Shown: positions 14,012 through 23,027, counted from the stretch's first letter. The stretch is 33,949 bases of DNA from an uncultured Clostridia bacterium (GCA_934256595.1 CAKQOW010000022.1:1-33949), one strand, 5' to 3'. Numbers and translations: made by a program. Notes: generated by a model not told the origin, from the sequence alone.

Positions 14012-16274
14012 TTCTTCTCTCCTCCAAAATCTTCATTCCTATATAGCTCTGTCCTAAAGCTATACCCCCGTCGTTAGGGCTTACCGATATATTGCAGTAA
14101 ACCTCAAAGTTATTATCTCTAAGCAGCTTCAGACATTTTTCGGTAAGTATTCTGTTCTGAAAAACACCGCCCGAAAGAACCGCTTTATTTATTCCTGTTT
14201 CGTTTCTGACGTTTATGCACTGCTCAAGCACGCTCTGCGCCACTTTCATATGAAAATCATATGCCAGCTTTTCGGCCTCTGTTTCACGTCTTGCCGCAGC
14301 ATCCTCAAGCATTATCGCGCACTGACCCTCATAGTCATTGTATTCTTTAATTCCAAGCAATGCCGAAACCGCATCAAAAAGCCTGCCCATACTGGAGCTG
14401 GTTATGTTGTTTATCCCATGGGAAAGCGCGCCGTATACCAGCGCTTTATTCTTCTCTGCAAGTTCACTCTGATGCTCTGCAGCGTATGCCATAATCTTAT
14501 CAAGCCGTATTTCAAACTCATCGGGCGCTTTATCGCGCTTCTCGTTTTCATAGGCATACTGACAGCACAGAGCTGATTTCCATGCTTCCTTCATAGAACC
14601 GTCGCCGCCTATCATACGGATATATTTGAGGTGCCTGCTGCGTTTAAAGCTGCTGCCCTCGCAGATCAGAATTTCTCCGCCCCATACATTGCCGTCTGTG
14701 CCGTAGCCTGTACCGTCAAAGCTTACTCCTGTCACAGCTCCCTCAATATTATGCTCCGCCATAACCGAGGCTATGTGGGCATGGTGATGCTGAACTTTAA
14801 CTGTTTCTATTCCCAGCTTCTGCGCAAATACAGACGGTGCATAGGCAGGGTGCATATCGCATACCGCCATATCCGGCTTTATTCTGAAAAGCTCCTCCAT
14901 TCTTCTTACATTATCCTGATATATTTCTCTGTTTTCGAGGCTGTCCATATCTCCGAAGTACTGGCTCATATATACAAACTTCCCTTTGGTAAGCGCAAAA
15001 GAGTTTTTGAGCTGTCCGCCTGCCGCAAATATCATGTCGCCTTTGTCGCAGTCTGCTTCAACAAACAGAGGTACAGGCGCATAGCCTTTGGATCTTCTTA
15101 TCATCTGGGGATTGCCGTCTATAACTCTTACCACCGAGTCATCTGCCCTCACCCGTAGATCTCTTTCGTTGTATATCATTGCAGCAATCAGAGGCTGTCT
15201 GTCCATAAACTCCATCATCTGCCCGTCGTCTTTAACCATAGGCATATCCGATACATTGGCGCTGGTTGCTATAAGGGGGCCTCCAAAAGCTTCAAGTATC
15301 AGATGCTGCGCTCCCATAGACGGCAGGAAAGAGCCGACAAATCTGCTCTTTAAAAGCTCATCTTTGCTTTTGGCATATGCGGGAGCCTCTATCTGCTCTG
15401 CCGGTTTTATCTCCAGCAGAATTATAGGTTTTGCAGAGGACTCAAGAAGCCTTTCCTCCACCTCGTTTACATATGAGATTTTTTTGATTTCATCTATGTC
15501 CCTAAACATAACTGCAAAGGGTTTCTGCTCTCTTGCTTTGATTTCCCTTAAGGCTGCAACGGCATCGGGGTTAAACGGATCTGCCATCAGATTGTAGCCG
15601 CCTGCGCCCTTGAAAGCTATGACCATGCCTGCTGCAAGGAGCTCCGCTGCTTCTGATATGGCCTGCTCTCTGTCACATATATCTCCGTTTTGCCGCCTGC
15701 ACAAAAGTACAGGTCCGCAGCTATGGCAGGATATGGTCTGGGCGTGATATCTGCGGTCTGTAAGGCTGGTGTATTCTCCCTCGCAAAACCCGCACATAGG
15801 CCAGTCAATCATCGCCGTATTATCTCTGTCATAGGGTATTCTGTCAATTATAGTATATCTGGGTCCGCACACCATGCAGGATATGAACGGGTGTCTGTAT
15901 CTGGGATTGTCCCTGTCCTTAAGCTCTGCAAGGCAGCTGGGGCATATTGAAAGATCCGCAGGTATCATTGCAACCTCATTATCGCCCTCTCCGCTGTGAA
16001 GTATGGTGAAGCTGTCAAATGCCGTATAGCCCTGCTCATATCTTGCAATATGAACTATCTCCGCAGGCTCCGGTTTCTCGTCACAGATTGCCTGTATAAA
16101 TTCATCTATGCGCTTCTTTGTGTCTGTAACCTTTATCTCTACAAGTCCTCCGATGTTGAGCACCTCGCCTTTCATCGAAAGCCTGTCTGCAATTTTGGCC
16201 ACAAACGGCCGGAAGCCAACGCCCTGAACAATTCCCCATAATTTAATTTTTTCGGTGATTATATCATTGTTCAT
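14001..16274 (-). CDS. hypF: HypF carbamoyltransferase
   Basis: HypF uses carbamoyl phosphate and ATP to carbamoylate HypE. From the chosen start (ATG 16274, one base after the hypB stop) it has 757 residues, the usual length. In order: acylphosphatase domain with GIVQGVGFRPFV; two zinc-finger pairs (CPSC/CMVC and CGFC/CHSC); a YrdC-like domain with FKGAGGYNLMADP; and a Kae1-like domain with VQHHHAHIASVMAEH and FDGTGYGTDGNVWGGE. The frame is open into the hypB His-tail coding region; ATG 16289 is an alternative start giving five more residues. No strong ribosome binding site is seen, so coupling to hypB is likely. Confidence 0.94.
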   Translation of the reverse strand: MNNDIITEKIKLWGIVQGVGFRPFVAKIADRLSMKGEVLNIGGLVEIKVTDTKKRIDEFIQAICDEKPEPAEIVHIARYEQGYTAFDSFTILHSGEGDNEVAMIPADLSICPSCLAELKDRDNPRYRHPFISCMVCGPRYTIIDRIPYDRDNTAMIDWPMCGFCEGEYTSLTDRRYHAQTISCHSCGPVLLCRRQNGDICDREQAISEAAELLAAGMVIAFKGAGGYNLMADPFNPDAVAALREIKAREQKPFAVMFRDIDEIKKISYVNEVEERLLESSAKPIILLEIKPAEQIEAPAYAKSKDELLKSRFVGSFLPSMGAQHLILEAFGGPLIATSANVSDMPMVKDDGQMMEFMDRQPLIAAMIYNERDLRVRADDSVVRVIDGNPQMIRRSKGYAPVPLFVEADCDKGDMIFAAGGQLKNSFALTKGKFVYMSQYFGDMDSLENREIYQDNVRRMEELFRIKPDMAVCDMHPAYAPSVFAQKLGIETVKVQHHHAHIASVMAEHNIEGAVTGVSFDGTGYGTDGNVWGGEILICEGSSFKRSRHLKYIRMIGGDGSMKEAWKSALCCQYAYENEKRDKAPDEFEIRLDKIMAYAAEHQSELAEKNKALVYGALSHGINNITSSSMGRLFDAVSALLGIKEYNDYEGQCAIMLEDAAARRETEAEKLAYDFHMKVAQSVLEQCINVRNETGINKAVLSGGVFQNRILTEKCLKLLRDNNFEVYCNISVSPNDGGIALGQSYIGMKILEERRNGN

Positions 16275-16275
16275 A

Positions 16276-17004
16276 CTATTTGTGTTCATGATTGTGATGG
16301 TGGTCATGTTCATGGTCGTGGTGATGCTCTCTGACTTCAAGCGCAAGCGCCTTTGATTTTATCCACTCTGCCACTTCATCAAAGCCCTCTCCTGTTTTGC
16401 CCGATACTTTGAATACCGGCACATCCTTGTTTAATGCTCTGACGCCTTTCATAAAGAACTCCTCATCAAAGTCAAGGTACGGAATCAAGTCCACCTTGTT
16501 GAGAATTATAACGTCGGCTTTTTCAAATGCCAGAGGGTATTTGTAAGGCTTGTCGCTGCCCTCTGTCACTGTGGATATGAGCATTTTGATATGCTCGCCT
16601 ATTGAAAATTCGGCAGGGCATACCAGATTGCCTATGTTTTCGATAAACAGTGCAGCTCTCTGCTCGCTGTGATCGAAGTGCATATGGTCTATCATATGGT
16701 CTATCATCGGAGCATCAAGATGACACGCGCCGAAGGTATTGATCTGGTGTGTGTCAATGCCAAGTCCTTTGAGGGTCTGTGTATCAAGGTCTGACTCGAT
16801 ATCTCCCTCTATCACATAGGGTTTGATGCCGTCAAGTCTTGAGATTATGTTTCTGAGGGTAGTTGTCTTGCCGACTCCCGGCGCTCCCATTTCATTTATT
16901 ACAAGGACTCCATGTGCAGACATATGCTCATTGACATGCTCTGCAATATGGTCGTTTTCGTCCATTATATTCTCCATTACATTTATCTTTCTTATATCGT
17001 GCAT
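16276..17004 (-). CDS. hypB: HypB GTPase/nickel chaperone with C-terminal histidine tail
   Basis: HypB loads nickel into hydrogenase with HypA. The 242-residue protein has the P-loop GAPGVGKTTT (about 41-50), FGACHLDAPMI and IENIGNLVCPAEFSIGEH (the metal-site Cys and His at the dimer interface), and NKVD for guanine. Unusually, the histidine-rich stretch is at the C-terminus (about the last 18 residues, from REHHHD to HEHK), whereas in most HypB proteins it is N-terminal. A second His-rich patch, APMIDHMIDHMHFDH, lies near residue 105. The ATG at 17004 overlaps the hypA stop by one base. The tail probably stores nickel; this is inferred. Confidence 0.94.
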   Translation of the reverse strand: MHDIRKINVMENIMDENDHIAEHVNEHMSAHGVLVINEMGAPGVGKTTTLRNIISRLDGIKPYVIEGDIESDLDTQTLKGLGIDTHQINTFGACHLDAPMIDHMIDHMHFDHSEQRAALFIENIGNLVCPAEFSIGEHIKMLISTVTEGSDKPYKYPLAFEKADVIILNKVDLIPYLDFDEEFFMKGVRALNKDVPVFKVSGKTGEGFDEVAEWIKSKALALEVREHHHDHEHDHHHNHEHK

Positions 17005-17345
17005 TATTCCACCTCAATTGATTCAATATAGAATTCTTTGCCTGTTTCGGTCGGCTCCCCGTCAGTGCCGCAGGAGGGACAGGCAAAGGACATGGGCGCT
17101 CTTTCAAAAAGAGTGCCGCAGGAAGGGCATTTCAGCTTGGGTTTAACCCGCTTCATATTTATCTCCGAGCCCTCGCAGACAGTTCCCTCTGCTATAAGGT
17201 CAAAGTACATATGAATAGACTCGGGAACAAGCCCCGAATAGTCTCCTACAACAAGGTTGACACTTGTTACTCTTGAGGCTCCTGCTTCTCTGCAGTTCTT
17301 CTCTGCTATTTTAACTATCTGTTCTGTAATCGGATATTCGTGCAT
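17004..17345 (-). CDS. hypA: HypA nickel-insertion protein
   Basis: This 113-residue protein begins MHEYPITEQIV, where M1/H2/E3 form the nickel site. It has a zinc-ribbon CPSC (about 73-76) and a second CPSC (about 89-92), which is complete for HypA. It is the first gene of the operon and starts at 17345, with a GGCGGTTT-like weak ribosome site and a consensus promoter 30 bases upstream. It passes nickel to HypB's partner hydrogenase; the client is not visible here. Confidence 0.96.
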   Translation of the reverse strand: MHEYPITEQIVKIAEKNCREAGASRVTSVNLVVGDYSGLVPESIHMYFDLIAEGTVCEGSEINMKRVKPKLKCPSCGTLFERAPMSFACPSCGTDGEPTETGKEFYIESIEVE

Positions 17346-17374
17346 ATTAAACCGCCTTTTTAATCTAATATCTA

Positions 17375-17403
17375 ATTATATCGCCTTTCTCTGTCTGTTT
17401 CAA
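17375..17403 (-). promoter_or_regulatory. Sigma-A promoter of the hyp operon
   Basis: Minus-strand TTGAAA (17403-17398), 17 bases, then TATAAT (17380-17375), about 30 bases before hypA. No extra operator is obvious. Confidence 0.8.
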
Positions 17404-17438
17404 GGAGCAGGTGATATTTTGTTTCAAAGATAGCAAAG

Positions 17439-17459
17439 GGAGTACCGTACAGGCACTCC
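17439..17459 (-). terminator. Possible terminator after the Rpn gene
   Basis: GGAGTACC and GGCACTCC form an 8-bp stem with one G-U pair. The following CTTTGC is only a weak T tract, so termination may be leaky. Confidence 0.4.
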
Positions 17460-17495
17460 TCGATCAAAAATTAAAAGTATTCTGTTCTGTCTGCT

Positions 17496-18470
17496 CTATA
17501 ATCTCTCTATTGTTTCTGCAGACAGTCCTGTATATCTGATGATTTTATCTACAGGCTCATTCTCAGATTTCATGGCCTTCGCCATCTCAATCTCACGCTC
17601 TGCTCTGCCGGAAGCCTCGCCTTGTGCAATTCCTGCTTCAAGTCCCTGCTCAAGCCCCTGCTCCATGCCTTCCCTAAGGCCCTGCTCTCTTGCCGCTGAA
17701 AGACCTGAACCATATCTCCATAAAAACTTCTGTCTTGCCAGCATTTTCTCATAGGCTATCTCATCTGCCGTCAGTTCTCTGAACATATTCTCTGCCAAAA
17801 TGATTGCCTCCTCTCCGCTATCTATAATCTGTGATATTAATTCTTCACTGCCCGGGTCATTTGCATATCTGAAATACAGTGCCACTTTCTCAAGCGCTGT
17901 CATTTCGGATACAGCCTTGGATTTATCCACTTTGTCTATCTCTATGACATGAAATCTCATTCTGTCGGAAAGCTCGCTTCTGCCTGTTTCATCTCTGATA
18001 CTGAATTCTGTATGGTATGACTCTGTATCTGCGAGAAAATTCTCTCCTGCAAATGACACCATTGTCACTCTTTTCATTTTATCATACAATTCACCTTTAT
18101 CCAACGATTTATCGCATAATTTTGTTATGTACAGCACACATCTGTTCCGGAAGTACCGGTCAGGCTGTTTCTCCATCTCCACATCAAACAAATCGCCCGA
18201 ATCTGTTTCAAGTCTGATATCAAATTCGACCTGCTTACTATCTTCTCTTTTACGATAATCAATGGGATTAAGAATCCTGATGTCCTTAACAGGAGCTTCT
18301 TCTCCTGTAACTGTGTTTAATAATGCTATCAGTGCTTTTTTTGATTCCTCCGTCCCCTGACCATATATAATATGAAATACCATATCATCAGTCATGCTGA
18401 ATTCCTTTCTTCTTGTTGTCATAAACTGTTCTGTAATATATGCTCTTGTATCCTCTGCTGCTATACTCAT
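17496..18470 (-). CDS. Rpn-family PD-(D/E)XK nuclease/putative transposase
   Basis: This 324-residue protein belongs to the recombination-promoting nuclease family (PF12784-like), whose members often occur in many copies per genome. The N-terminal part has DDMVFHIIYGQ, and the nuclease core shows VEFDIRLETDSGDLFDVEMEKQ (positions about 82-103; shown here in two parts of one motif, key residues D84, D97 and E99). Near residue 265 a Gly/Gln/Glu repeat region (GLREGMEQGLEQGLEAG) precedes a tail EMAKAMKSENEPVDKIIRYT. A related tail occurs in the gene at the right edge (21 of 30 residues identical). Start ATG 18470 has GAGAGGACAG. No terminal repeats or target duplication were seen around it. Confidence 0.85.
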   Translation of the reverse strand: MSIAAEDTRAYITEQFMTTRRKEFSMTDDMVFHIIYGQGTEESKKALIALLNTVTGEEAPVKDIRILNPIDYRKREDSKQVEFDIRLETDSGDLFDVEMEKQPDRYFRNRCVLYITKLCDKSLDKGELYDKMKRVTMVSFAGENFLADTESYHTEFSIRDETGRSELSDRMRFHVIEIDKVDKSKAVSEMTALEKVALYFRYANDPGSEELISQIIDSGEEAIILAENMFRELTADEIAYEKMLARQKFLWRYGSGLSAAREQGLREGMEQGLEQGLEAGIAQGEASGRAEREIEMAKAMKSENEPVDKIIRYTGLSAETIERL

Positions 18471-18912
18471 TATCCTGTCCTCTCTAATTCCTTGATAAAT
18501 GTATTTATGTAATAATATAACTGTGTATTTCGCAGCTATATATTACCAGCAAGAGCATAACATGTCAATAAATGTTTACTATTTTTTGGTGTATTATATT
18601 TCTTTTTTACTTTTTAGGTTGATTTTAAGTGTATGAATGTGTTTTTTACATACTATTTATACAGGTTGCTTCTTTTGTCCAAACACCTTAATCCATAATA
18701 CTGCATGTTATATAATCAACCTGAATAATGTACCTTGTTCAGACAGTTATTAATCCATATATTCTCTATTGCCGTTACATCAAAAAACCGTCTAAGCTGA
18801 AACCTGATTCAGCCCAAACAGCTTATCTGTGCATCTTTATACCAGAAGTTTTATCTGAATTTAATACCTGCAAAATTTCCTGTTCAAACGTCTTAATCTC
18901 TCATACATATGC
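18471..18912. other. Intergenic stretch with a degenerate repeated motif
   Basis: No convincing gene. Four related stretches of about 22 bases occur near 18672, 18733, 18808 and 18880, spaced 61-75 bases. They share a core like GTYCAAACNNCTTAATC. A short plus-strand frame of 66 codons here has no ribosome site and no recognisable motif. Confidence 0.35.
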
Positions 18913-18943
18913 ACAAAACGAAGGCTAAACGCCTCCGCTTTGT
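18913..18943 (-). terminator. Terminator downstream of the first APC permease
   Basis: ACAAAACGAAGGC (18913-18925) and GCCTCCGCTTTGT (18931-18943) pair at 13 positions with two G-U pairs. A second perfect small inverted repeat, GTTAAGG/CCTTAAC, lies at 18972-18988. Both are downstream of the permease on the minus strand. Confidence 0.6.
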
Positions 18944-19003
18944 GTTGTGATTAATATTTAGTTATTTTATGTTAAGGCTGCCTTAACGGCAATCAACATA
19001 TCG

Positions 19004-20692
19004 TTATTTCTTAGGCTCTACCTTCTTGTATACGAAGAAGAATACTATCATAAGTATTGCGCATACTGCTGTCAGTATGTAAAGACCTGTCTGAATCGAA
19101 CCAAGAATCACATCTACATTAGAATTTTCAAACATACCGTCGAAGTAGTCGCCTGCTTCCCATGCATCTTCTGTTCCCCAGCCTTCATACCAAGGTTCAA
19201 ATACTAATGCTATTACATTCATAATAGTCATAATCATAAACAGGAATGCAAGTTTCTTAGTATCACCTATACCAAGTCCTGTCTTTTCATTCTTAGGGAA
19301 TCTTACAGGATCCTTAGCTGTAAGTCCGCCGTATCTTCTTCTCCAGATGAAGTAAAGTATAGGACCGGAAACAATACCTACCATACCACCAAGATAGTAG
19401 TCGGAGCCATTTACAAATGTTGCAAATACAGCTACACAGATAGGAACTATGCATATCAGGCATAGGAATCCGTATCCGCCCGGAATCCTGAATTTATATT
19501 CTTCTTCAGGTATTCTCTTTCTCAATACCATAGCTGAAATATATACCAGTATATATGATGCCATCAGAAGCGCACAGTCAAGTACAACTATAAATCCGAA
19601 CGGGAACATACAGAATATAAGGTTGAATATACCTACTGATAATACTGATATGTAAGGAACACCGAATTTCTTGTCGCATTTAACCATTACCGGTGGTGCA
19701 AGATGGTCGTCTGCAAGTGAGAAGAAGCCTCTTGAACCTGATGCTATATATGTATTGTAGATTGAGCACTGGGCAAGTATTGCAACTATTACAAATATTA
19801 CTCCGAATGCCGGTCCCCAGAAGTGAGCTACAACATCAGCATAGCCTACGCAGTCACCTTCTGTTCCCCAGTCTTCCCACTGTCCCAGTGAGCCCAGACC
19901 TGCTGTTGTAGGGAGGATATATACTGCCATGATAAGCGGTACTGTTATGATTGTTCCCTTAGGAATCACCTGAGGGTTTGAAACCTCACCGGCTATGGTT
20001 GACATTGATTCATAGCCCGAGTACATCCACATACCGATTGATATGCCGCCTGCTATGTAGAAGAACCAGTCGCCTATTCCCTCTGCAGGTTCAGGAGTAA
20101 TCTGGAATGAGATTGTTGATGCTGTCTCTGCATCTCCGCCCCAGTTGATGAATCCGCATATAGCAACAACGCCGAAAGCAACCATTACAAGAATTGAAAG
20201 GATTGTACTTGCAATACCTACATCTTTAACTCCGCGGATATTGATTATTGTAAATATAGCTATCATTGCGAATTTAAGCGCAAATTCTGCAGGAATACCC
20301 ATATCCCATACAGTTGCAGCATATCCGCCGGCAAGAATTACATAGGTGGTGTTATCAATATATATTGAAATACTCCTCCACCAGCCTGCCTGGAATCCCC
20401 AGAATTCTCCCAGAGCTTCCTGTACCCATTTGTAATATCCGCCCTCCTGCGGTCTTACAGAACCGAGTTCTGATGCAACAAGACCGAACGGAAGTCCCCA
20501 TACAAACGGAAGTACGCATAACATGATGATTGTCAGTCCCGGACCGCATTCAGGTATCATTTCTTCGATACCGTAACAGCCTGCGGCTACCAGACAGAAA
20601 ATCATGAACACTACTGTCGAAACCTTGATGTCATGCTTTTTCAAACCGTGTTCATCAACTTCAACAACATGAGTTTTTACTTGTTCACTCAT
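19004..20692 (-). CDS. APC-superfamily amino acid/amine permease
   Basis: A 562-residue inner-membrane protein with about 12 transmembrane helices. The N-terminal hydrophilic part (about 25 residues) is followed by helix 1 at about 25-45. The GLVASELGSVRPQEGGYYKWVQEALG segment (about 70-95) is typical of APC transporters. The C-terminus has a short KKVEPKK tail. The start at 20692 has TAAGGAGG eight bases upstream. It lies downstream of the decarboxylase but has its own promoter (20745-20773) and the two are separated by a terminator. Exchange of the decarboxylase substrate and product is plausible, but the substrate is not readable from sequence. Confidence 0.85.
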   Translation of the reverse strand: MSEQVKTHVVEVDEHGLKKHDIKVSTVVFMIFCLVAAGCYGIEEMIPECGPGLTIIMLCVLPFVWGLPFGLVASELGSVRPQEGGYYKWVQEALGEFWGFQAGWWRSISIYIDNTTYVILAGGYAATVWDMGIPAEFALKFAMIAIFTIINIRGVKDVGIASTILSILVMVAFGVVAICGFINWGGDAETASTISFQITPEPAEGIGDWFFYIAGGISIGMWMYSGYESMSTIAGEVSNPQVIPKGTIITVPLIMAVYILPTTAGLGSLGQWEDWGTEGDCVGYADVVAHFWGPAFGVIFVIVAILAQCSIYNTYIASGSRGFFSLADDHLAPPVMVKCDKKFGVPYISVLSVGIFNLIFCMFPFGFIVVLDCALLMASYILVYISAMVLRKRIPEEEYKFRIPGGYGFLCLICIVPICVAVFATFVNGSDYYLGGMVGIVSGPILYFIWRRRYGGLTAKDPVRFPKNEKTGLGIGDTKKLAFLFMIMTIMNVIALVFEPWYEGWGTEDAWEAGDYFDGMFENSNVDVILGSIQTGLYILTAVCAILMIVFFFVYKKVEPKK

Positions 20693-20744
20693 ATCACATT
20701 TCCTCCTTAAAATTATAGAAAATTAAGATTATTGCATCACCTTT

Positions 20745-20773
20745 ATCTTACTCCCGCATATTCCCATTGTCAA
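20745..20773 (-). promoter_or_regulatory. Sigma-A promoter of the APC permease
   Basis: Perfect TTGACA (20773-20768), 17 bases, then TAAGAT (20750-20745) on the minus strand, leaving a leader of about 45 bases. Confidence 0.75.
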
Positions 20774-20889
20774 TTATATTGATGAAATTTTCATAAAATT
20801 CAATACAATCGTGCTTATTCACTCTATTAGTTTGCACAAAACAGAAAACACCTCACCTATGATATCAATATATGCCTGACGGGTTTCAA

Positions 20890-20915
20890 AAAAGGACTGC
20901 CGAAGCAATCCTTTT
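20890..20915 (-). terminator. Terminator after the decarboxylase gene
   Basis: Minus-strand arms AAAAGGATTGC and GCAGTCCTTTT close a TTCG tetraloop and run into T6. The position is just after the decarboxylase stop, so the operon ends here and the downstream permease has its own promoter. Confidence 0.85.
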
Positions 20916-20932
20916 ATCCTGTATTCATTATT

Positions 20933-22339
20933 CTATTCTCTGCCTACAAGCACCTGTCCCTTGTCATTTACTCCGATGACCTTCTCTCCGGCATCTCTCA
21001 GGGCTTTGATATATGCGCAGGTTTCCCCGCTTATTTCCTCTCCCGGACATACAAACGGTATTCCCGGCGGATAAGGTATTATCGAGCCTGCGCAGACTCT
21101 GCCTGCGGCATCCTCCAGCTTCACAAATTCCTTGTATTTAGGTACCGGGTGCATTCTGCCGCCCTTTGGTATCACTACATTTCTCTGTGTTTTTGATTTT
21201 TCTGCAGTTCCGTACTCCGCTGCAATCTCCTCCAGAGCTTTAAGCAGTTTTTCAAGGTCGCTTCGTGTATTGCCTATGCCTGTCATACACATAAGTATAT
21301 CCCCTGTATTGAGCTCTGTGTATATGTTTTTTTCCATAAGCAGTTTTTCAAGCTGTCCGCCTGTGATGCCATAGGCGCCCATATCGAGATTGATTTTGGT
21401 ATCATCCATCAGGTCGGTTTTCATAATGTTAAGCCCCTCTATGTTTGCGGCCTCTGTGTAAAACCGGTCGAGGTTTTCACGCCACTTATTCATAAGCTGC
21501 TGCCCGTGCTTTTCGAGAATTTCGGCGTTTATGTCAAGCGACGCCATCAGCACATATGAAGGGCTGGTGCTCTGCACAGCCTGAAGTTTGTCTTCAAGCA
21601 CATATCTGTCCACTCTGTCGCTGCACAGATTCAGTATTGCCGACTGTGTCAGTGAAGCCAGTGTTTTGTGAGTGCTGCCGACAACTATATCGGCTCCGCT
21701 CATTTCGGCTGATTCCGGCATATCATCGCCTGCTCCGTATTTGTGGAAGAAGTGAAGATGCGCGCCATGAGCCTGATCGACTATGAGAACTTTGCCTGCA
21801 TTGTGAACAACCTCTGCAATAGCCTCTATATCGCTGCATATCCCGTAATAGTTCGGACTTGGCAGTATCACAGCTTCTGCTTCGGGGGTTTCAGCGAGCA
21901 ACCGTTTTACTTCTTCGGGATTTATTGCGCCTGTTATGCCGTATTCCTCATCGATTTCCGGATGAAGATAGACAGGTTCAATATTACCGAGCGTCAGCGC
22001 ATTGAATATTGATTTATGGCAGTTTTTTGCCATAAGGAGTTTTTTGCCGGCCGGTACGGATGCAAGTATTGCGGCTATAAGGCCGCCGCTGGTGCCGTTA
22101 ATCAGAAGATATGAATTCTTAGCATCGTACAGCTTCGCATATCTGTCCTGTATATCCTTTAACACATCTTCTGCCTGAAACAGATTGTCCGCTCCGGGTA
22201 TCTCGGTAATATCACAGTCCATAAAATTATCCAGCCATTTCCCGTAACCGAGCTGTCTGTAAAGCTTTGAGCCCTTATGGCCCGGCATATGATATGAAAC
22301 TGTTTTTTTGTCTGCATGGTTTAATAAAAATTCTATCAT
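20933..22339 (-). CDS. Orn/Lys/Arg-type PLP decarboxylase
   Basis: This 468-residue cytoplasmic enzyme is of the short fold-type-I decarboxylase group that makes putrescine, cadaverine or agmatine from ornithine, lysine or arginine. It begins MIEFLLNHADKKTVSYHMPGH; the HMPGHKG motif is typical. VDQAHGAHLHF contains the PLP-contacting Asp and His, and GSTHKTLASLTQ has the PLP lysine. The C-terminal domain has PYPPGIPFVCPGE. The true start is ATG 22339 with GGAAAGGAAA; an upstream in-frame extension is not supported. It lies 26 bases after cyclase copy A and ends the operon. Which amino acid it uses is not deducible here. Confidence 0.88.
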   Translation of the reverse strand: MIEFLLNHADKKTVSYHMPGHKGSKLYRQLGYGKWLDNFMDCDITEIPGADNLFQAEDVLKDIQDRYAKLYDAKNSYLLINGTSGGLIAAILASVPAGKKLLMAKNCHKSIFNALTLGNIEPVYLHPEIDEEYGITGAINPEEVKRLLAETPEAEAVILPSPNYYGICSDIEAIAEVVHNAGKVLIVDQAHGAHLHFFHKYGAGDDMPESAEMSGADIVVGSTHKTLASLTQSAILNLCSDRVDRYVLEDKLQAVQSTSPSYVLMASLDINAEILEKHGQQLMNKWRENLDRFYTEAANIEGLNIMKTDLMDDTKINLDMGAYGITGGQLEKLLMEKNIYTELNTGDILMCMTGIGNTRSDLEKLLKALEEIAAEYGTAEKSKTQRNVVIPKGGRMHPVPKYKEFVKLEDAAGRVCAGSIIPYPPGIPFVCPGEEISGETCAYIKALRDAGEKVIGVNDKGQVLVGRE

Positions 22340-22365
22340 TGTCGTTTCCTTTCCAAGCTGCCGTA

Positions 22366-23010
22366 TTATTCCCAGAAGGCAATAGCTCTTATCGGCGATC
22401 CGTCTGCGTTCACATGTTTTAGAGGCAGTGCAAAGAACCAGAACAGATCGTCGCCGCATTTGTCAAGATTCATAAGGTTTTCTATGTTCACTATCTCATG
22501 CTCTCTGAAAAGCTTCTTGTGAATAGGCAGGTCTTCATCAGGAATAGGATCTATACCTATAACATCAAGTCCCACACCTTTTTTGTCTGTGTTCAATATG
22601 AATTCAACCACATCATCGTCTATGCACGCATAGTCTTTGAAATAGTCGTCTGTGCCCCATCTTTTATCCCAGCCCAGATTAAACAGCAGGTAATCTGCCT
22701 CCTCTGCTTTTTTTCCGTATTTTTTGATTCTGTCAATTGTAATGGTATCTCCTTCTTTGAGATCCTGGCAGTCTATAACCAGCGCTTTTCCCACAAACTG
22801 ACTCACAGGGAACTGATCGAGAGTTGTTCTGTCTGCAAACAGATGAGCAGGCGGATCCATGTGTGTGCCGGTATGGGTATACATTGACATCAGCGTTTCC
22901 TTGAAACCGTCTTTTTCATATGTGTTTGCCGGCTCAAGTTTTGGCGGCTCTGTACCCGGATATACGGGCATATCTTCTGAAATTACATGTGTTAAATCGA
23001 TTACTTTCAT
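22366..23010 (-). CDS. Cyclase-family metal-dependent hydrolase, copy A
   Basis: This 214-residue protein belongs to the cyclase/kynurenine-formamidase family (PF04199-like), which hydrolyses amide or cyclic amide bonds with divalent metal. The metal motif HTGTHMDPPAH is at about residues 46-56. PVYPGTEPPKL and VGLDVIGIDPIP are also family-typical. It starts at 23010 with AAAGGAGGA. It is almost identical to copy B: the coding regions differ by one silent base, and this copy lacks one CCT codon, so it ends AFWE instead of AFWPE. The gene lies between the aminotransferase and the decarboxylase. The reaction is unknown; formamidase, isatinase or lactam hydrolysis are possible. Confidence 0.88.
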   Translation of the reverse strand: MKVIDLTHVISEDMPVYPGTEPPKLEPANTYEKDGFKETLMSMYTHTGTHMDPPAHLFADRTTLDQFPVSQFVGKALVIDCQDLKEGDTITIDRIKKYGKKAEEADYLLFNLGWDKRWGTDDYFKDYACIDDDVVEFILNTDKKGVGLDVIGIDPIPDEDLPIHKKLFREHEIVNIENLMNLDKCGDDLFWFFALPLKHVNADGSPIRAIAFWE

Positions 23011-23027
23011 GGTGTCCTCCTTTAATT
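22366..23027 (-). repeat. Long direct repeat, copy A
   Basis: This segment, from the cyclase stop codon to just upstream of its ribosome site, matches 24433-25097 at all but a few positions. One substitution and one 3-bp indel occur in the coding part, and two substitutions next to the start. Homology ends sharply at both sides. Confidence 0.92.

Noticed and set aside
18728..18928. Plus-strand frame of 66 codons in the gap before the permease
   Set aside because: No ribosome binding site, no recognisable motif, and the sequence is dominated by a degenerate DNA repeat.
22340..22459. Upstream extension of the decarboxylase
   Set aside because: It overlaps the end of the cyclase A gene and the residues do not resemble the family; ATG 22339 has a good ribosome site and the usual start.
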